In this document: positions 1 through 7,077 of the stretch, in pieces
Position numbering within the stretch: position 1 is the stretch's first letter
Layout: each line of letters starts with the position of its first letter
DNA from: an uncultured Ruminiclostridium sp.
GTDB lineage: Bacteria; Bacillota; Clostridia; Oscillospirales; Ruminococcaceae
Assembly (NCBI GenBank): GCA_910585505.1
Contig: CAJUFF010000060.1
Coordinates: 1 to 14,730, forward strand
Reading direction: 5' to 3'
DNA: 14,730 nucleotides
The notes under the pieces: model-generated
What the model saw: only the letters and a program-made list of their open reading frames with translations
What the model was told of the DNA's origin: nothing
Databases searched by the model: none
Position numbers and translations under genes: made by a program

Positions 1-54
1 GAAATGACGGATTTTTGACCCAAAATGGTTAGCTTCAAGGAAAAAAACGCAGTC

Positions 55-110
55 ATACTAATTCCCGATCGACAACAAAATTTGTCTATACTTTGATCAG
101 GAATTAGTAT
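55..110. repeat. ATACTRAT inverted-repeat element, copy 1 (56 bp)
   Basis: The element begins ATACTAATTCC and ends GGAATTAGTAT, a perfect 11-bp terminal inverted repeat. After one mismatch the stem continues with GATC on both arms, so the whole piece can fold as a hairpin. Its inner part (positions 66-94) reappears as the reverse complement at 12054-12109, in an element of exactly the same length. Related ends occur at 4519-4622 and near 6900-6933. It has no coding capacity. It may be a MITE or REP-like element; its function is unknown. Confidence 0.75.
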
Positions 111-266
111 CAAACAGTCGTTTGGCGAGGCTTTTTGACGCGGAAGATGACCGTTTGGGGGCGAAAAGACGGCGTTTCCGATTTTTCAAACAAGGCATAG
201 TATTAGTCTGTCCGTAACAAGCAGCAGGAAACGGCAAAAACCGATAATATCGATTTCGTATATAAA

Positions 267-284
267 TTGTGCACATATGCACAA
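267..284. promoter_or_regulatory. Perfect dyad TTGTGCA-N4-TGCACAA
   Basis: This is a 7-bp perfect inverted repeat around CATA, with a further GTGCAC at about 319-324. It could be a binding site or a small hairpin beyond the MATE stop codon. No promoter is evident beside it, so a role is not assigned. Confidence 0.3.
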
Positions 285-339
285 ATAATCCTCTCAAAAG
301 CTGTATATGCAAATTTTTGTGCACTTTTCGGAATTTGTT

Positions 340-1689
340 TCAGAGCTTGTACTCATAGGATAACAGACTTTTCTTTCCGATTACATAACAGGCTATACCC
401 ACCGCGTCTGCGAGAAGCCAGCCTATTGGCACCGACCACCATATCCCCGTCACTCCAATTTCGGGAACGGCCGACAGCAGGTACGCCAAAAGAACGCGCG
501 TACCGAGAGACAATACGGTAAGCACCACCGACATACGGGGTCTGCCCAACGCCCGATAAAACCCGTACAGCAGAAACAGACAGCCGATGCCAAAGTAAAA
601 GCTCCCCTCAATATGCAGATAACGCACACCCTCCGCGATAACTGCCGTTTCCTTCGCGTTTATAAACAATTCCATCAGAGGTCGAGCAAATATCCATATG
701 GCTGCGGATATTACGGCACAGAAGATTATCGACACTGCAGCGGCATACTTTAATCCCCGGCGAATTCTTTCCGGCTTTTTTGCCCCGTAATTTTGAGCGA
801 TAAACGTGGAAAACGCGTTTCCGAAATCCTGTACGGGCATATACGCAAACGCGTCGATCTTGACTGCGGCGGCAAAAGCCGTCATAACCGAAGCCCCAAA
901 GCTGTTGACTATACCTTGCACCAACAGAATGCCCAGGTTCATAACGGATTGCTGAATACAGGTAAGTATGGAAAACCCCATGATATTCTTCATAACCCCG
1001 CGGCGGATACAAAGCTCTCCTTTTTTAAATTTTAAATAGGGAACATATTTTACCGAATAAACGGTGATCCCAACGCCCGCGATGTACTGAGCTATTAAAG
1101 TAGCCTCCGCCGCCCCCGCCGTACCGCGTTTAAATCCAAATACGAACAGAAAGTCCAGCCCGATATTCAACACGGCCGAAATTGCCAGAAACACAAGCGG
1201 CACAACGGAATTTCCCACCGATCTCAAAAGGGAGGAAAAGTAATTGTAAAGAAAAGTGGCGAAAATACCGCAAAAAATAACCGCAAGATAGTCTCTCATA
1301 TACTCCCAGATATCGGGAGGGATATTCATGAATATTTTCACATTATCCAACAGGATAAACGCAATTATATTTAAGACAGCGGTCAGCAGCAGAATAAGCA
1401 AAAAAGAAGCGCAGATACCGTCCTTTAATCCCGTTTCGTCCTTTTCACCGAACCGTATGGAAAAGAACGCCCCGCTGCCCATGCACAGTCCCAACAGGAT
1501 TGAGGTCAGGAACGTCATAAGCGTAAACGAAGAGCCTACCGCCGCCAGAGCGTCCGAGCCGAGATATCTGCCCACAATCAGCGTGTCGGCAATGTTATAG
1601 CACTGCTGAAGCAGATTGCCAAGCACCATCGGAGCGGCAAATATCAGCATTGATTTCATGATCGGTCCGTGCGTCATATCCGTCTGCAT
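340..1689 (-). CDS. MATE family multidrug efflux transporter (downstream gene of pair)
   Basis: The 449-residue protein is an integral membrane transporter of the multidrug and toxic compound extrusion family, which exports organic cations or drugs using Na+ or H+ gradients. About twelve hydrophobic segments run through the whole length. The N-terminal signature is visible: PMVLGNLLQQCYNIADTLIV, then a GSDALAAVG segment, and the length is normal for the family. The chosen ATG is preceded by an AAGGAAG ribosome site about 9 nt upstream. It lies 81 nt downstream of a second MATE gene on the same strand and has no clear promoter of its own, so the two are probably co-transcribed. The two proteins differ clearly in sequence and are not a recent duplication. 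The substrate cannot be read from sequence. Confidence 0.92.
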   Translation of the reverse strand: MQTDMTHGPIMKSMLIFAAPMVLGNLLQQCYNIADTLIVGRYLGSDALAAVGSSFTLMTFLTSILLGLCMGSGAFFSIRFGEKDETGLKDGICASFLLILLLTAVLNIIAFILLDNVKIFMNIPPDIWEYMRDYLAVIFCGIFATFLYNYFSSLLRSVGNSVVPLVFLAISAVLNIGLDFLFVFGFKRGTAGAAEATLIAQYIAGVGITVYSVKYVPYLKFKKGELCIRRGVMKNIMGFSILTCIQQSVMNLGILLVQGIVNSFGASVMTAFAAAVKIDAFAYMPVQDFGNAFSTFIAQNYGAKKPERIRRGLKYAAAVSIIFCAVISAAIWIFARPLMELFINAKETAVIAEGVRYLHIEGSFYFGIGCLFLLYGFYRALGRPRMSVVLTVLSLGTRVLLAYLLSAVPEIGVTGIWWSVPIGWLLADAVGIACYVIGKKSLLSYEYKL

Positions 1690-1770
1690 ATACTGAGACT
1701 TCCTTTCGCCAAAAGCATAAAATAAGAATCGGCGTCCGTATCCTTTTGGAACAGATTCTCAATAATAACG

Positions 1771-3147
1771 TTATTGTTCCCCAACAAGATTGCTTATCCA
1801 TACTCCTTTTCTGATTAAAACATATCCCACTCCCACTTTAATCAGATCCGCCGCCTGAACTAAGGCAAACACCGCAAAAACAGACAATTGTGTAAAATTG
1901 CAAAGGATAAAAGCGCAGGGAACCGGTATCAGCCACGAAAAAACGCTGTCAAACATAAAGGTGACAAACGTCTTTCCTCCTGAGCGCAAGGTGAAATAAA
2001 GAGCGTTGAGAAATCCTTGAACGGGAAAAAACAAAGCGGTTATTATTATAAAGCTTGTGGCATAACCTTTTATCTCGTCGGTGGTATTGTAAAAGCCCGG
2101 AAAAATTCCCGAAAAAGCCACCAAAATCACCATCAGTACAAAGCAGACAAAGCCCGTAAACCACATAAGGCTGAAGGACTCCTTTTTCGCTTTTTCATAT
2201 TGCGAAGCGCCCAACGTCTGACCGATCAGTATGCCCACCGCGTTGCCCAAAGCAACAAAAACCACGTTGAGCAAATTGCACAGCGCGTTTGATATATTAA
2301 GCCCAGCCACTATGTCCAGACTTCTTACGGAATAACATTGTGTAAGCGCGGCAATCGCTCCCGCCCATAAAAATTCGTTAAAAAATATTGGCAGACTTTT
2401 TTTTACAATACGCTTCATATCATAAAACGGAACCAACATTGTTTTATACAATCCTTTTATAAAGGTGTGTTTTTTACGCGCCGCAAATGTCCAGATCACC
2501 GTTACCGCCATTTCGGCTATTCTCGCCAAAACCGTGGCTATCGCGGCGCCCTTTACCCCCAGACGAGGCATGCCTAAGTTTCCGTAAATCAGAAGGTAGT
2601 TGAAAACAATATCTATCACTACCGAGGAAACTCCGGCTATCATCGGCTTAATGCTGTCTCCCGTTTCCCTAAGGCTTCCCGCATATATTTGCGTTACAAC
2701 AAAAAACGGAAGCCCCCACAACATTACCGACATGTATTCCTTGGCGAGACTCATTGTCAGAACAGGATCCACGTTTGCGCTTTCTCCCCTCAGATAAAGG
2801 GAAATAAGCGGTTCGGCGGCAAAATTAAAAATCAGAAGCCCTCCTATAAGGCAGACAGCTCCTATCCAGTGCTTTATGCGGACGGTATTTCTGAATCCGT
2901 CCATATTATTCTGACCGAAATATTGCGCGCCATAAATTCCCGGGCCCGAAAGCCCGCCGAATATAGCCAGATTAAAAACAAAAATAAGCTGACTTATAAT
3001 GGATACCGCCGTTATGGCCTCGCTTCCGATACTGCCCACCATAACGTTATCCACAAGTCCTACCGCGTTGGTGATGCCGTTTTGTATCATCATAGGCACC
3101 GCCAGCCGAAGCGCGGATTTATAAATGGGATTATTTCTTATTTTCAT
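1771..3147 (-). CDS. MATE family multidrug efflux transporter (upstream gene of pair)
   Basis: This 458-residue polytopic membrane protein belongs to the MATE family. It opens with YKSALRLAVPMMIQNGITNA and VGLVDNVMVGSIGSEAITAV, the usual first and second helices, and has about twelve hydrophobic segments. It is predicted to act in the cytoplasmic membrane as a cation-coupled exporter. The ATG at 3147 has an AAAGGAAA ribosome site about 8-10 nt upstream and follows a strong sigma-A promoter (3183-3211). The second MATE gene follows after 81 nt. A 12-bp palindrome (AATAACGTTATT) sits in the gap but has no T-tract, so a terminator there is unlikely. The substrate is unknown. The genes could encode separate pumps or a functional pair; bacterial MATE proteins normally work as single polypeptides. 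Confidence 0.92.
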   Translation of the reverse strand: MKIRNNPIYKSALRLAVPMMIQNGITNAVGLVDNVMVGSIGSEAITAVSIISQLIFVFNLAIFGGLSGPGIYGAQYFGQNNMDGFRNTVRIKHWIGAVCLIGGLLIFNFAAEPLISLYLRGESANVDPVLTMSLAKEYMSVMLWGLPFFVVTQIYAGSLRETGDSIKPMIAGVSSVVIDIVFNYLLIYGNLGMPRLGVKGAAIATVLARIAEMAVTVIWTFAARKKHTFIKGLYKTMLVPFYDMKRIVKKSLPIFFNEFLWAGAIAALTQCYSVRSLDIVAGLNISNALCNLLNVVFVALGNAVGILIGQTLGASQYEKAKKESFSLMWFTGFVCFVLMVILVAFSGIFPGFYNTTDEIKGYATSFIIITALFFPVQGFLNALYFTLRSGGKTFVTFMFDSVFSWLIPVPCAFILCNFTQLSVFAVFALVQAADLIKVGVGYVLIRKGVWISNLVGEQ

Positions 3148-3182
3148 GACTGTTTTTTCCTTTTTTGATATTGTAAGTTATT

Positions 3183-3211
3183 ATTGTAGCAGAAACGAAA
3201 GTGAATGTCAA
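3183..3211 (-). promoter_or_regulatory. Sigma-A promoter of the MATE operon
   Basis: On the minus strand, TTGACA (3211-3206) and TACAAT (3188-3183) are separated by exactly 17 nt. Transcription would start near 3176, giving a leader of about 30 nt before the ATG at 3147. The 178-bp repeat begins 43 bp upstream of the -35 box. Confidence 0.8.
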
Positions 3212-3253
3212 TAAAAATATTGTTTTTACACGGAAAACCTTAATAACATGTTC

Positions 3254-3431
3254 TATAGCAATCCAACAAAAAGATAAACAAATAGGAGAGGAGCGACTAA
3301 TTGTCCTTTCCGCTTCCCTTTCGGACTCCGAAAGGGAAGTAGGGGAGTCCAAAGGACGGGGGCAACGCCCCCAAAGCTTGTGTGTTTTTGCACTGTTGTA
3401 ATTTTGTTTAAGCTTTTTTTGGATTGCTATA
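3254..3431. mobile_element. 178-bp MITE-like structured element, copy 1
   Basis: The element is bounded by perfect 13-bp terminal inverted repeats, TATAGCAATCCAA and TTGGATTGCTATA. A second copy of the same length lies at 13671-13848, and the two are nearly identical in the core. Inside are nested hairpins: a perfect 12-bp stem (3313-3324 with 3328-3339, loop ACT), an outer GTCCTTT/AAAGGAC stem (3303-3309 with 3351-3357), and GGGGGC-AAC-GCCCCC (3358-3372). There is no transposase, so it would be non-autonomous. The TA-rich ends would suit TA-targeting (IS630/Tc1-type) mobilisation; this is inference. It sits between the MATE promoter and the araC-type terminator. Confidence 0.8.
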
Positions 3432-3439
3432 ATATAATT

Positions 3440-3477
3440 AGAAAAGGCGCGTGTATTATCCTATGAATACACGCGCC
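3440..3477 (-). terminator. Terminator of the AraC-family gene
   Basis: A perfect 12-bp stem, GGCGCGTGTATT with AATACACGCGCC (3477-3466 and 3457-3446 in minus-strand order), has an 8-nt loop and is followed on the minus strand by TTTTC. It begins 14 nt beyond the stop codon of the AraC-family gene. It lacks a T-tract on the plus strand, so it is directional. Confidence 0.85.
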
Positions 3478-3491
3478 GTATTGTTATGACA

Positions 3492-4388
3492 TCATTTGCC
3501 GATTGTGCGGTACCGTCCTATTCTTCTGTATTCTCCCGGAGTCATATCAAACCTTTTCTTAAATCTTCTGTTAAAATACGAAAGGTTATCAAATCCGCAC
3601 TCCGAGGCAATATTAAGTATGTTTTCACCGGAGCTTAACAGCATTTTCGCCGCCGCGTCAAGACGATAGTTGTTTAGATATTCAACAAAGGAAATCCCCA
3701 TAGTCTCCTTAAAAAATCTCATAAAATACGACTTGCTGTAAAAGCAGCAGCCCGATATTTCCTCTACCGTAATTTGTTTGTGATAATTTTTCTCAATATA
3801 GGAAAGAATAATTTTAAGCTTTGTCAAAGAGCGTTCGTTTGTTTTGCATCTCTCCTCCGCGCCGCCCTCGGTAAGCAGAAGGTACATTATCTGAAAAAGG
3901 CAGCCCTTTACCGCAAGCTGATAACCCCGTTTTCTTTCTCCGCACAGCCTGTCCATACGGGAGACAAGCTCGGAAATGCTCCCGTGACATGAAAGGCGGC
4001 CATGAATATGCGCGGCGGTGGGGATTTCTCCGCCGCATATGGGGTCAATATAGCTTTTTCGGCATAGATCCTCCCCCGCCGAATACAGAAGGGACGATTT
4101 GAAAATTATGTTTTCGTATTCCATGGACATCCCATCCTTTTGCCCGATGGAATGAAGCTTTCCGGATGGGACGAATACAATGTCCCCCGCCTTTACCTCG
4201 TATTCCTCAAGATCGACGCTTATTTTCCCTTCCCCTTTTTTTACGATAATAAGTTCTACTTCCTCATGCCAGTGTATTTTTACCGAGGCAAAATCCAGCG
4301 GGATTGTGCAGAGATATGTGTTGTAAGGGAAATCGTCGGGAGTGTGCTTTTTTTGTTCGCGATAGCTTCCGTATTGAATGTTATCCAT
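3492..4388 (-). CDS. AraC-family transcriptional regulator with N-terminal cupin
   Basis: The 298-residue protein is a DNA-binding regulator. Residues 25-90 form a cupin-like sensor with an IHWHEEVELIIV motif (HWHEE at 39-43) and a GDIVFVPSGKLHSI strand pair, typical of sugar-sensing members. Residues from about 195 to the end carry the AraC double helix-turn-helix: ITVEEISGCCFYSKSYFMRF, followed by ILNIASECGFDNLSYFNRRF. The start at 4388 is chosen over an in-frame ATG at 4430 because GGAGG lies 5 nt upstream of it, and a promoter overlaps the longer version. It is transcribed divergently from the glucan phosphorylase gene. That makes a carbohydrate-linked regulon plausible, but the target genes are not shown by the sequence. 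Confidence 0.9.
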   Translation of the reverse strand: MDNIQYGSYREQKKHTPDDFPYNTYLCTIPLDFASVKIHWHEEVELIIVKKGEGKISVDLEEYEVKAGDIVFVPSGKLHSIGQKDGMSMEYENIIFKSSLLYSAGEDLCRKSYIDPICGGEIPTAAHIHGRLSCHGSISELVSRMDRLCGERKRGYQLAVKGCLFQIMYLLLTEGGAEERCKTNERSLTKLKIILSYIEKNYHKQITVEEISGCCFYSKSYFMRFFKETMGISFVEYLNNYRLDAAAKMLLSSGENILNIASECGFDNLSYFNRRFKKRFDMTPGEYRRIGRYRTIGK

Positions 4389-4410
4389 GTGAACCTCCAA
4401 AAAGAATAGA

Positions 4411-4440
4411 ATTGTACAAAAAAAAGGCATAATAATGCAA
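4411..4440 (-). promoter_or_regulatory. Probable promoter of the AraC-family gene
   Basis: On the minus strand, TTGCAT (4440-4435) and TACAAT (4416-4411) are 18 nt apart. The predicted start of transcription near 4404 leaves a leader of about 15 nt that contains the GGAGG ribosome site. Confidence 0.55.
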
Positions 4441-4460
4441 GAAATAAAACAAAAACGGTA

Positions 4461-4472
4461 TTACAATTGTAA
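4461..4472. promoter_or_regulatory. 12-bp palindrome, candidate operator
   Basis: TTACAATTGTAA is a perfect palindrome about 20 bp upstream of the -35 box of the AraC-family gene, in the region shared with glgP. Its position suits a regulator site, but nothing else supports this. Confidence 0.3.
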
Positions 4473-4518
4473 CATAATAACAGAATAGTATCAGCGCCGT
4501 ACAGGAACCGACAACGTA

Positions 4519-4622
4519 ATACTGATCTTTATTCAAGTTGTAGACTTGATGCAAGATCAGCTCCCAAACAATAATCTTTGGTATACCGCTTGAATCGTTT
4601 GTACTTGACCAAAGATCAGTAT
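4519..4622. repeat. ATACTRAT inverted-repeat element, 104-bp composite copy
   Basis: The ends are ATACTGATCTTT and AAAGATCAGTAT, a perfect 12-bp terminal inverted repeat. Inside are two further inverted repeats. CTGATCTT pairs with AAGATCAG (4522-4529 with 4553-4560), and ATCTTTGG (4573-4580) pairs with CCAAAGAT (4609-4616). The element could fold as one long stem or as two side-by-side hairpins. It fills most of the space upstream of glgP and ends 30 nt before its ATG, so it is likely to affect the promoter or leader. No clear glgP promoter was found outside it. Confidence 0.7.
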
Positions 4623-4651
4623 AGCGCACATAATGAAAGGAAGGTATTAAA

Positions 4652-6904
4652 ATGAACGTTTCCGAGCTTACAAAAGCAAAATACGGAAAAGAAGCCGCCC
4701 TGTGCACCGACGAAGAAATTTATTACACTCTTTTAGACGAAGTACAGCGCCTTGCCGCGGCCAAAAAGCGTCCGGAGTCAAAGAAAAAGCTTTATTATTT
4801 TTCCGCCGAGTTTCTTATAGGAAAGCTTCTGTCCAACAATCTCATAAATCTCGGTCTTTACGACGAAGTCAAGAGACAGCTTAAGGAATGCGGAAAGGAT
4901 ATCTGCGCCGTGGAGGAGATCGAGAACGAGCCTTCCTTAGGCAACGGCGGACTTGGAAGACTGGCCGCCTGTTTCCTTGACTCAATAGCGACTCTCGGAC
5001 TTAACGGCGACGGCGTTGGTCTGAAATATCATTTCGGACTGTTCAGACAGGTGTTCAAAAACAACAGACAGACCGCTCAGCCCGACAGATGGCTTACCGA
5101 CGACAGTTGGCTGATTAAGACGGACAAAACATATACGGTAAGGTTCAAAAAAGGCGCCGTTACCGCAAGAATGTACGATATCAGCGTTACGGGATACGAC
5201 AGCACCACCAATAAGCTCCACCTTTTCGACATCGACACTGCGGACGAATCCATTGTAACCGACGGCATCAATTTCGACAAGGAGCGCTTTGACAAAAACC
5301 TGACGTTGTTCCTTTATCCCGATGACAGCGACGACGCGGGACGTATGCTGAGAATATACCAGCAGTACTTTATGGTGTCGGCGGGAGCGCAGATGCTGCT
5401 TGACGAATGCACCGCCAAGGGCTGCAGGCTTTACGATCTGGCGGATTACGCAATGATACAGATAAACGACACTCACCCCACAATGGTGATACCGGAACTG
5501 ATAAGGCTGCTTACGGAGCGGGGATTGGACATGGACGATGCCATTGAGGCGGTAAGCAAGGCCTGTGCCTATACCAACCATACTATTCTGGCGGAGGCTC
5601 TGGAAAAATGGCCCATCAGCTATCTTAAGCAGGTAGTGCCTCAGCTTATGCCGATAATAGAAGTGTTGGACAACAAGGTAAGAAGAAAGTACGACGACAA
5701 GTCGCTTTTTATCATAGACAAGGACGAGCGCGTCCATATGGCTCATATTGATATTCATTACAGCGTCAGCGTTAACGGCGTTGCCTCTCTTCATACCGAT
5801 ATACTGAAGCAGGAGGAGCTTAATGGCTTTTACAAAATATACCCCGAAAAATTCAACAACAAAACAAACGGAATCACTTTCAGAAGATGGCTTCTCCACT
5901 GTAATCCCGAACTTTCCGCTCTCATTTCCTCACTTATAGGCAACGGGTACAAAAAAGACGCTTCGGAGCTTAAAAAGCTGCTGGGATTCAGAAAAGACGC
6001 CGAAGTACTCAACAAGCTTCTGGAAATCAAAAATATAAAAAAGAGGCAGCTTAAAGAACACCTTCTCACGTCCAAGAACATTGAGATTGACGAAAACTCC
6101 GTATTCGACATTCAGATAAAGCGCCTTCACGAGTATAAACGTCAGCAGCTCAACGCCCTTTACATCATTCACAAGTACCTTGAAATCAAGGACGGAAAAA
6201 AGCCCTCCAAACCTATTACCGTGATTTTCGGGGCAAAGGCCGCTCCGGCTTATGTGATAGCTCAGGATATAATACACCTTATACTGTGCTTAAGCGAGCT
6301 CATTAACGGCGATCCGGAGGTCAGCCCCTATCTTAAAGTGGTTATGGTTGAAAACTACAACGTTACCGAAGCGGAAAAGCTTATTCCCGCCTGCGACATA
6401 TCGGAGCAGATTTCCCTTGCTTCAAAGGAAGCCAGCGGTACGGGCAATATGAAGTTTATGCTCAACGGCGCGGTAACATTGGGCACCGAAGACGGCGCAA
6501 ACGTAGAGATACACGACCTTGTGGGCAACGACAACATTTATATTTTCGGCGACAAAAGCGAAACCGTCGTGGAACGCTACAAAAATGGCAGCTACAAAGC
6601 CGTGGAATATTATGAGGAAAACGAAGCGATTAAGAAAGCCGTGGATTTCATTACGGGTAAGGAGCTTATGGAAACAGGCTGCGCCGAATGTCTTGAGCGG
6701 CTTTCAAAGGAGCTTAAGGGCAAGGATTGGTTTATGACCTTCCCTGATTTTGACGAATATGTAAAAACAAGAGAAAAGGCATATAAGGATTATGAAAACA
6801 GGCTCGAATGGGCGGAAAAAATGTTAGTCAACGTGGCTATGGCGGGATATTTCTCCTCCGACCGCACCATTGAAGAATACAACAGGGATATATGGAAGCT
6901 TTGA
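4652..6904 (+). CDS. glgP: Glycogen/maltodextrin phosphorylase (GT35)
   Basis: The enzyme removes glucose from the non-reducing ends of alpha-1,4-glucans with phosphate, releasing glucose 1-phosphate. It is cytoplasmic and depends on pyridoxal phosphate. Visible motifs are GNGGLGRLAACFLDS (97-111), YTNHTILAEALEKW near 306-320, NGITFRRWL near 404, IQIKRLHEYKRQQLN near 487 and the cofactor segment SGTGNMKFMLNGAVTLGTED. Lys601 in this last segment should form the Schiff base. At 750 residues it is shorter than the roughly 800-850 of animal, yeast and E. coli enzymes, and it starts close to the catalytic core without an N-terminal extension. AAAGGAAGG lies about 8 nt before the ATG. The gene is alone, divergent from an AraC-type regulator. 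Glycogen and maltodextrin cannot be separated as substrates from sequence alone. Confidence 0.95.
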   Translation: MNVSELTKAKYGKEAALCTDEEIYYTLLDEVQRLAAAKKRPESKKKLYYFSAEFLIGKLLSNNLINLGLYDEVKRQLKECGKDICAVEEIENEPSLGNGGLGRLAACFLDSIATLGLNGDGVGLKYHFGLFRQVFKNNRQTAQPDRWLTDDSWLIKTDKTYTVRFKKGAVTARMYDISVTGYDSTTNKLHLFDIDTADESIVTDGINFDKERFDKNLTLFLYPDDSDDAGRMLRIYQQYFMVSAGAQMLLDECTAKGCRLYDLADYAMIQINDTHPTMVIPELIRLLTERGLDMDDAIEAVSKACAYTNHTILAEALEKWPISYLKQVVPQLMPIIEVLDNKVRRKYDDKSLFIIDKDERVHMAHIDIHYSVSVNGVASLHTDILKQEELNGFYKIYPEKFNNKTNGITFRRWLLHCNPELSALISSLIGNGYKKDASELKKLLGFRKDAEVLNKLLEIKNIKKRQLKEHLLTSKNIEIDENSVFDIQIKRLHEYKRQQLNALYIIHKYLEIKDGKKPSKPITVIFGAKAAPAYVIAQDIIHLILCLSELINGDPEVSPYLKVVMVENYNVTEAEKLIPACDISEQISLASKEASGTGNMKFMLNGAVTLGTEDGANVEIHDLVGNDNIYIFGDKSETVVERYKNGSYKAVEYYEENEAIKKAVDFITGKELMETGCAECLERLSKELKGKDWFMTFPDFDEYVKTREKAYKDYENRLEWAEKMLVNVAMAGYFSSDRTIEEYNRDIWKL

Positions 6905-6933
6905 TCTTTGGTTATCCATATAAAGATTAGTAT
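6900..6933. repeat. ATACTRAT inverted-repeat element, short degenerate copy
   Basis: TTGATCTTT (6901-6909) can pair with AAAGATTAG (6922-6930, two G-T pairs), and the element ends in ATTAGTAT like the other family members. Its ATCTTTGG resembles the inner repeat of the copy at 4519-4622. It overlaps the glgP stop codon and abuts the terminator. Confidence 0.5.
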
Positions 6934-6966
6934 AAACCCTCTCCGAATCCTTTCGGGGAGGGTTTT
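6934..6966 (+). terminator. glgP terminator
   Basis: A 14-bp stem (6934-6947 with 6952-6965, one G-T pair) with a TCCT loop is followed by a T-run that overlaps the stem end. It begins 30 nt after the glgP stop codon. The 5' arm also starts with AAA, so it may work weakly on the other strand too. Confidence 0.85.
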
Positions 6967-7048
6967 GGCGAATATAGCTTTGTGCAGGGTGCAGACAGAT
7001 AATACGAATGCTCAAAAGATCAGCATGATTTAAAAACAGTGTTTTAAT

Positions 7049-7075
7049 TAATAACAGTATAAACAGCGGTTATTA
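7049..7075 (-). terminator. Weak hairpin after the GGDEF gene
   Basis: TAATAAC (7049-7055) and GTTATTA (7069-7075) form a 7-bp AT-rich stem 3 nt beyond the stop codon of the minus-strand GGDEF gene. No clean T-tract follows, so termination here is uncertain. Confidence 0.3.
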
Positions 7076-7077
7076 CG

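Larger units (their letters stand above)
1..339. other. Intergenic region downstream of the MATE operon
   Basis: No convincing gene is seen here. It lies 3' of the minus-strand MATE pair. It holds a 56-bp inverted-repeat element (listed separately) and a perfect dyad at 267-284, TTGTGCA-CATA-TGCACAA. CAAATT/AATTTG arms near 310-336 could form a weak hairpin downstream of the MATE stop codon, but no T-tract follows. A minus-strand open frame at 97-324 has no ribosome site and no recognisable motif, so it is not called. Confidence 0.6.

Noticed and set aside
1..54. Possible diverged TTAAGGC element at the left window edge (TGACGG, TTTTTGACCCAAAA, TTCAAGG)
   Set aside because: Only short scattered strings match, and the order does not fit the other copies. 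The window edge hides the rest.
97..324. Minus-strand open frame of 75 codons at the left edge
   Set aside because: It has no ribosome site and no recognisable motif, and it runs through the 56-bp element's right end. It looks like chance.
4982..5899. Long open frame antisense to glgP (305 codons)
   Set aside because: It lies wholly opposite a well-conserved enzyme, has no ribosome site and gives a protein with no family features. It arises from codon bias of the sense gene.
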